64,000 bases of DNA, taken from positions 39,075,701 to 39,139,700 of the forward strand of contig OY292275.1 of the NCBI GenBank assembly GCA_958496175.1, written 5' to 3'. Positions 62,170 to 64,000 of the stretch are shown in pieces. Made by a program: the position numbers and the translations under genes. Numbering within the stretch: the stretch's first letter is position 1; the number at the start of each line of letters is the position of its first letter. The notes under the pieces were generated by a model. The model did no database searches. It was not told where the DNA came from and saw only the letters and a list, made by a program, of their open reading frames with translations. This DNA comes from Sisyra terminalis. Its lineage: Eukaryota > Arthropoda > Insecta > Neuroptera > Sisyridae.

Positions 62170-62580
62170 AACACAGTAAAAGCATGATGGAAAAACCATT
62201 CCTGAACCTAACTATTGAACTACTTGATTTTTCAAGAAAATAAGCAACAACGATAACGAGTCTAATAACCGACCACTGTGGACTGAAGAAACGTCTGCAT
62301 ACAATTGGATTAAATGCAGGTGATCAAAGTTACAGTTTCTACCAGGTAAAAGATAAAACTACCCCACATGTTTTGTAGAAATGAGGTGTTCTGAATGAAT
62401 GGAAACATGAGAAACTAGGGATAACAAACCCTGGAACCGAAATAATCAAAAACCTACCGATTGCAGAGCTTCGTCTAACTAATTGGCCTTAAATAGATGA
62501 AATAGGGACCCAGAAAACACAATAAGTCTTGAGACTATAGTGTTTAGGCACAATTAACCTTACCCTAAAAATCTCAACTA
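62170..62580 (+). pseudogene. LINE RNase H / C-terminal fragment (R1/jockey-like)
   Basis: The plus frame reads TIELLDFSRK, stop, ATTITSLITDHCGLKKRLHT, IGLNAGDQSYSFYQVKDKTT and PHVL, then HEKLGITNPGTEIIKNLP and IAELRLTNWP. This follows the L..LsRkq...ltgLlTGHc.Lk.HL..iGl....C+fC....eTa.HiLc.C block that closes ORF2 in RNase H-bearing arthropod LINEs. Both cysteines of the CrxC pair are lost (to Ser and Tyr) and the Gly of TGH is Asp. Stops confirm a pseudogene. Confidence 0.75.
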
Positions 62581-62584
62581 AATA

Positions 62585-64000
62585 AAATATATATATATTA
62601 CAAATAGAAGGGAAAAAAAATCACCCATTAAATCCAAGTTTTCATTCTAAATCCTTCATATTTAACTCTCAATTACATGTCATTAAAATTGTAGACATAT
62701 ATTTGACTTTATTTCATCACATTCATTTGATCAGATTTTATTTATAAGACTATACATAACATTTGTAGTGTTTTACGACTAAATGTGAGAATTTCATAAA
62801 TGTTAGTTAAACTACCTTCGATCGAGCTGAAAATTTAATAGATGAAAATGTAAGGTATCATAAGTGTATGTGCAAAATTTGAGTTTGATTGGATAACTGA
62901 GCATGTTAATTATCACCTCCAAAATTTATCACCTTGTCACCATGAAGAACGCGAAACAAATATAAAGGATTTAAAAATATAGGAGTATAGGTTACCGGGT
63001 ATAGGTAAGCCGGAATAGGTTGCTAGTAATTTTATCAAAGCAGAAATTACAAAATAAACTGATGAAAAATCCTTTTATTAGAAAGAAAAACTGAAAAGAT
63101 CCTGAAAAAAGTAGCTATATTAGATTTCTGTTAAAAAGAATGGTTGAAAGCTTTTATTAGTGACAAACGGCGGTGGCAAGAACAACTCAATCAATGTGAA
63201 ACTAAACCTGACATAAGATAGAAAAAATATCATTTATACGTCTTGCGTCTTGCATTTTTTGCAATTCTTGTTTAATAGTGGGTACTTTGCCCATCTAATT
63301 CCATTGATTTATACTACAAAGCAAAAACGTTCAAGCTTTTAACGCTTTTAACATGATTTTTATTAATATTTTATAACAAAGTCAACAAGTTAAATTACTT
63401 TTAATTATCTAAATGTTTGTACTACTCAAAGCTTCATTCATAGTTCATAGTACTAATTTGTCAACAATCGCCAACAAGACTGAGTAAGTTGTTCAATCAT
63501 TTATTGTTTAAAATAATTTTAAATAAGCATTACATCATTTTTGGTTTTAAACAATTACATTTTGCGTATTTATTAAATAATTCATTTAAAACAAAATTTA
63601 AGTCATGCGTTTTTTTTTACTTAAACTTTAAACAAACAATTTTTTACTTTCCGTCACATATTCGAAATATTTTTCGCGAATATGATATAAATTTATATTT
63701 ACATACATTTCATTTCACACTAGCAAGGAAATGGTAAATTACTCAATATTTATTTTAGTTAAGCCATTGAAGATGCTAAGACAGATACATGAAAGATGAG
63801 TTCATTTCCCGGGTCGCTATAATTAAAACATAGCATACACATGTATTGAATCGAAACTCGCTTTGTCATTAACCTTAATTCATGCGAATGTTACAAATTA
63901 AGTTAAACTTTTCCAACGTTTTAGCGTAACATTGATACATGGATATATAAAATGTATAACTAATACAAATAGTACATAATAGTACATAATCAAATAGTTA
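62585..64000. other. AT-rich non-coding stretch
   Basis: No supported gene. A short (TA)n run sits at 62588-62600. The plus-strand segment near 63160-63200 (DKRRWQEQLNQCE in one frame) faintly resembles LINE sequence, but too little is present to call it. Confidence 0.4.

Noticed and set aside
1..64000. CRISPR arrays, bacterial operons, prophage or rRNA genes
   Set aside because: No regularly spaced direct repeats with unique spacers, no Shine-Dalgarno-led gene clusters and no rRNA motifs were found. The sequence is eukaryotic in character.

Overview
The window looks like one stretch of a large, AT-rich (roughly 70-75% A+T) arthropod nuclear genome, most probably an insect. There are no bacterial-style gene runs, Shine-Dalgarno sites or operons. 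Reading frames are short and broken by stops. Two things point to an arthropod: many decayed non-LTR retrotransposons with jockey-type and other reverse-transcriptase motifs, and a tRNA-headed SINE, Helitron-like ends and short TA- or 8-bp-flanked inverted-repeat DNA transposons. I cannot name the species or order. No complete host gene is visible. The region reads as intergenic or long-intron DNA filled with old mobile-element debris, plus a few possible exons.

Layout. 0-14 kb: an imperfect palindrome near 165-355, a SINE copy at 2.6 kb, the C-terminal end of a Tc1-like transposase pseudogene (3.1 kb, minus), a hAT-like relic with inverted repeats (6.7-7.4 kb), a CpG-rich island (7.9-8.1 kb), a reverse SINE (9.6 kb), a 117-bp inverted-repeat element (11.5 kb) and a LINE C-terminal scrap (13.3 kb). 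14-26.5 kb: a possible minus-strand exon (14.2-14.4 kb), the first of two copies of a 650-740-bp hAT-like inverted-repeat element (22.2-22.8 kb), an open frame behind a good splice acceptor (24.4 kb), and the best host-gene candidate, a minus-strand signal-peptide exon (25.67-25.84 kb) with a TATA-containing upstream region (26.4 kb). 26.7-30 kb: a dense cluster of SINE, hAT-type MITE, pogo-type MITE, a 5'-truncated jockey LINE with an open 241-codon frame, and another LINE scrap.

31-47 kb: a 75-bp minisatellite (31.2-31.5 kb), small possible exons at 33.1 and 36.9 kb (plus) and 45.7 kb (minus), a mariner-like relic (34.5-35.0 kb), and a nested structure in which a 2.4-kb Helitron-like element (41,994-44,414) sits inside an older pogo-like inverted-repeat element and itself carries a tRNA-like segment. 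47-64 kb: a mini-Helitron (47.6 kb), the second hAT-like copy (49.85-50.59 kb), a (TC)n tract, a foldback element inside a hAT-like relic (50.8-51.2 kb), two jockey-family fragments in opposite orientation (54.2-54.6 and 55.1-55.7 kb), and LINE fragments at 51.3-51.8, 61.2 and 62.2-62.6 kb.

How it fits together: the recognisable coding sequence is almost all transposon-derived and, except for the jockey frame at 28.5-29.3 kb, broken. I found no cooperating gene system. The items most worth following are the secreted-peptide exon, the two-copy hAT-like family with a scored 8-bp target duplication, the Helitron nested in a pogo-like element, and the small candidate exons.
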